From Prevotellamassilia sp. (GTDB taxonomy: Bacteria > Bacteroidota > Bacteroidia > Bacteroidales > Bacteroidaceae): a DNA stretch of 6,402 nucleotides. Where the stretch lies: NCBI GenBank assembly GCA_018383375.1, contig JAHAWW010000245.1, forward strand, positions 1-6,402, written 5' to 3'. Below the pieces are notes generated by a model. It was not told the DNA's origin and did no database searches. It saw only the letters and a list, made by a program, of their open reading frames with translations. Below, one piece after another: positions 5,477 to 6,402 of the stretch. Each line of letters begins with the position of its first letter. Within the stretch, counting starts at the first letter, position 1. The position numbers and the translations under genes were made by a program.

Positions 5477-6402
5477 TTAGTTTGTCGTGGCGGGTGCCGT
5501 GAGATAGCTGTTGTAGGCCGAGAGGATGGCTTCGCCCAAGAGGTTGCCGTGGAGGCGGTAGCCCTCGGGGGTGAAGTGTATGCGGTCGGGGCGCATCAGT
5601 TTGGCTGCCACCCAGTTTGACGCCGAACTATCACCGCCGGCAATGGCGTTGAGATTCCACACGGCCAGTCCTTTCTCGTTGCCGAAGGTCCTAATGACTT
5701 CGGCACACTTTGCCGTCATGGGGTTGGCGCCTCTGACGCTCGTGCGGCGGCGTTGGGTGCGTGAACCTCGGCGCACCGCCTGCGTGGTGGTGCGTGAGAG
5801 GTAGTCGCCCGGTGGTGTGGTGAGCATGATGACGGCCTCGGGACAAGCCTCAGTGAGGCGGTCGTAGATAGTCTCGAGTTGCCGGCGATGGGCTTGCGGA
5901 TCGTAGCCCATGCCGTGACACTCGTTGGTGCCGAACGACACAATAATGAGGTCGGGAGTCATCTCGGCGATTTGCTGTGCGCGCTGAGGGGTGATGAAGC
6001 CTTCGGCCGTGGCGCCGTTTTGGGCCAAATAGTTGAAGCGCAAACCGACAGAGAGCGAGTCACCCTCGGCGCGGCCCCAAACTTTTTCGAGCGTAGTGCG
6101 CACGGCGGCGGGATAGGTGCCACCGGCCACGTGGGAGTCGCCCAATTGCACCACCTTCAGTGCGCGTCCGCTGCGGGTCAAGACGTCAAACACGCGGCCA
6201 AGGCGGTCTGCGCCCTCAAGGATGTTGGGAGCCGTGTGGGCAAAGCCGCCGGGCAGCGAAGCCTGCAGTTTGGCTTCCTGCCAGCGCTCGGAGATTGCTC
6301 GGCGGCCTTTGTCTTCGAGCGTCTTGATGTGGTGTGATTTGTATTCGGGTGAAGTGGCGTCGATGCGGTCAGCGGCCAGAGCCGAGACGGCATAGCCCAA
6401 AG
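5477..6402 (-). CDS. Secreted SGNH/GDSL-type hydrolase or O-acetyltransferase, N-terminus cut by window
   Basis: SGNH-fold esterase/acyltransferase domain, probably periplasmic or surface-exposed, and the likely partner of the adjacent MBOAT protein (compare AlgJ/AlgX and PatB). 307 codons are visible. Numbering from the codon at 6398-6400: block I VVQLGDSHVAGG at 83-94 with nucleophile Ser89; block II with Asn128-Gly129 in YLAQNGATAEGF; block III SFGTNECHG at 155-163, with Asn159; block V DRIHFTPEGY at 272-281 with Asp272 and His275. All four catalytic positions are present. Residues 203-223 form an Arg-rich, acid-free stretch between blocks III and V. The frame is open to the window edge and the first visible residues (LGYAVSALAA, then DRIDA) look like the end of a signal peptide, so the true start lies only slightly outside; the TTG at 6400 is more likely an internal Leu. 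Whether it adds or removes acyl groups cannot be told from motifs. Confidence 0.88.
   Translation of the reverse strand, partial: LGYAVSALAADRIDATSPEYKSHHIKTLEDKGRRAISERWQEAKLQASLPGGFAHTAPNILEGADRLGRVFDVLTRSGRALKVVQLGDSHVAGGTYPAAVRTTLEKVWGRAEGDSLSVGLRFNYLAQNGATAEGFITPQRAQQIAEMTPDLIIVSFGTNECHGMGYDPQAHRRQLETIYDRLTEACPEAVIMLTTPPGDYLSRTTTQAVRRGSRTQRRRTSVRGANPMTAKCAEVIRTFGNEKGLAVWNLNAIAGGDSSASNWVAAKLMRPDRIHFTPEGYRLHGNLLGEAILSAYNSYLTAPATTN

Noticed and set aside
6398..6400. TTG as the start of the SGNH gene
   Set aside because: It sits at the cut edge and is followed by what looks like the tail of a signal peptide, so the codon is more likely an internal Leu.

Overview
The window looks like a chromosomal segment from a Bacteroidales bacterium, most likely of the Prevotella group. 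The reasons are the style of its proteins (an ABC-F protein with an IA-x-NGTGKT type first P-loop and an AlgI-type acyltransferase ending in IYLQF), starts that mostly lack a Shine-Dalgarno sequence, and a well-formed Bacteroidetes promoter (TTTG, 20 bases, TAnnTTCG) near the left edge. The species cannot be fixed from the sequence alone.

Positions 697-6402 hold four genes, all on the minus strand and read from right to left: a secreted SGNH/GDSL-type hydrolase (cut by the right edge), an MBOAT-family O-acyltransferase, a Uup-like ABC-F ATPase, and the AAA+ replication-repair protein RarA. The gaps are 55, 31 and 59 bases, and no terminator is visible between genes. A strong intrinsic terminator for the minus strand lies at about 563-588, some 110 bases after the rarA stop. 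This looks like one transcription unit. The first two genes plausibly act together to O-acylate a cell-envelope or exported polysaccharide: the MBOAT protein moves acyl groups across the membrane and the SGNH protein transfers or removes them outside. The last two are housekeeping genes (ribosome- and replication-associated) with no evident link to acylation.

Positions 1-600 are AT-richer and hold no long gene. From left to right they contain a minus-strand promoter firing out of the window (42-73), a 31-codon plus-strand ORF shaped like a bare signal peptide (185-280), a possible plus-strand terminator just after it (302-333), and a block (about 335-551) with odd structure. That block has 21-bp degenerate tandem repeats, an 8-bp inverted repeat around them, and open reading in several minus-strand frames. 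I suspect it is a dispersed intergenic repeat or RNA element of Prevotella-like genomes. This is the part of the window most worth a second look. I see no CRISPR array, tRNA, rRNA, insertion sequence, defence system or phage gene, and I do not claim a new system.
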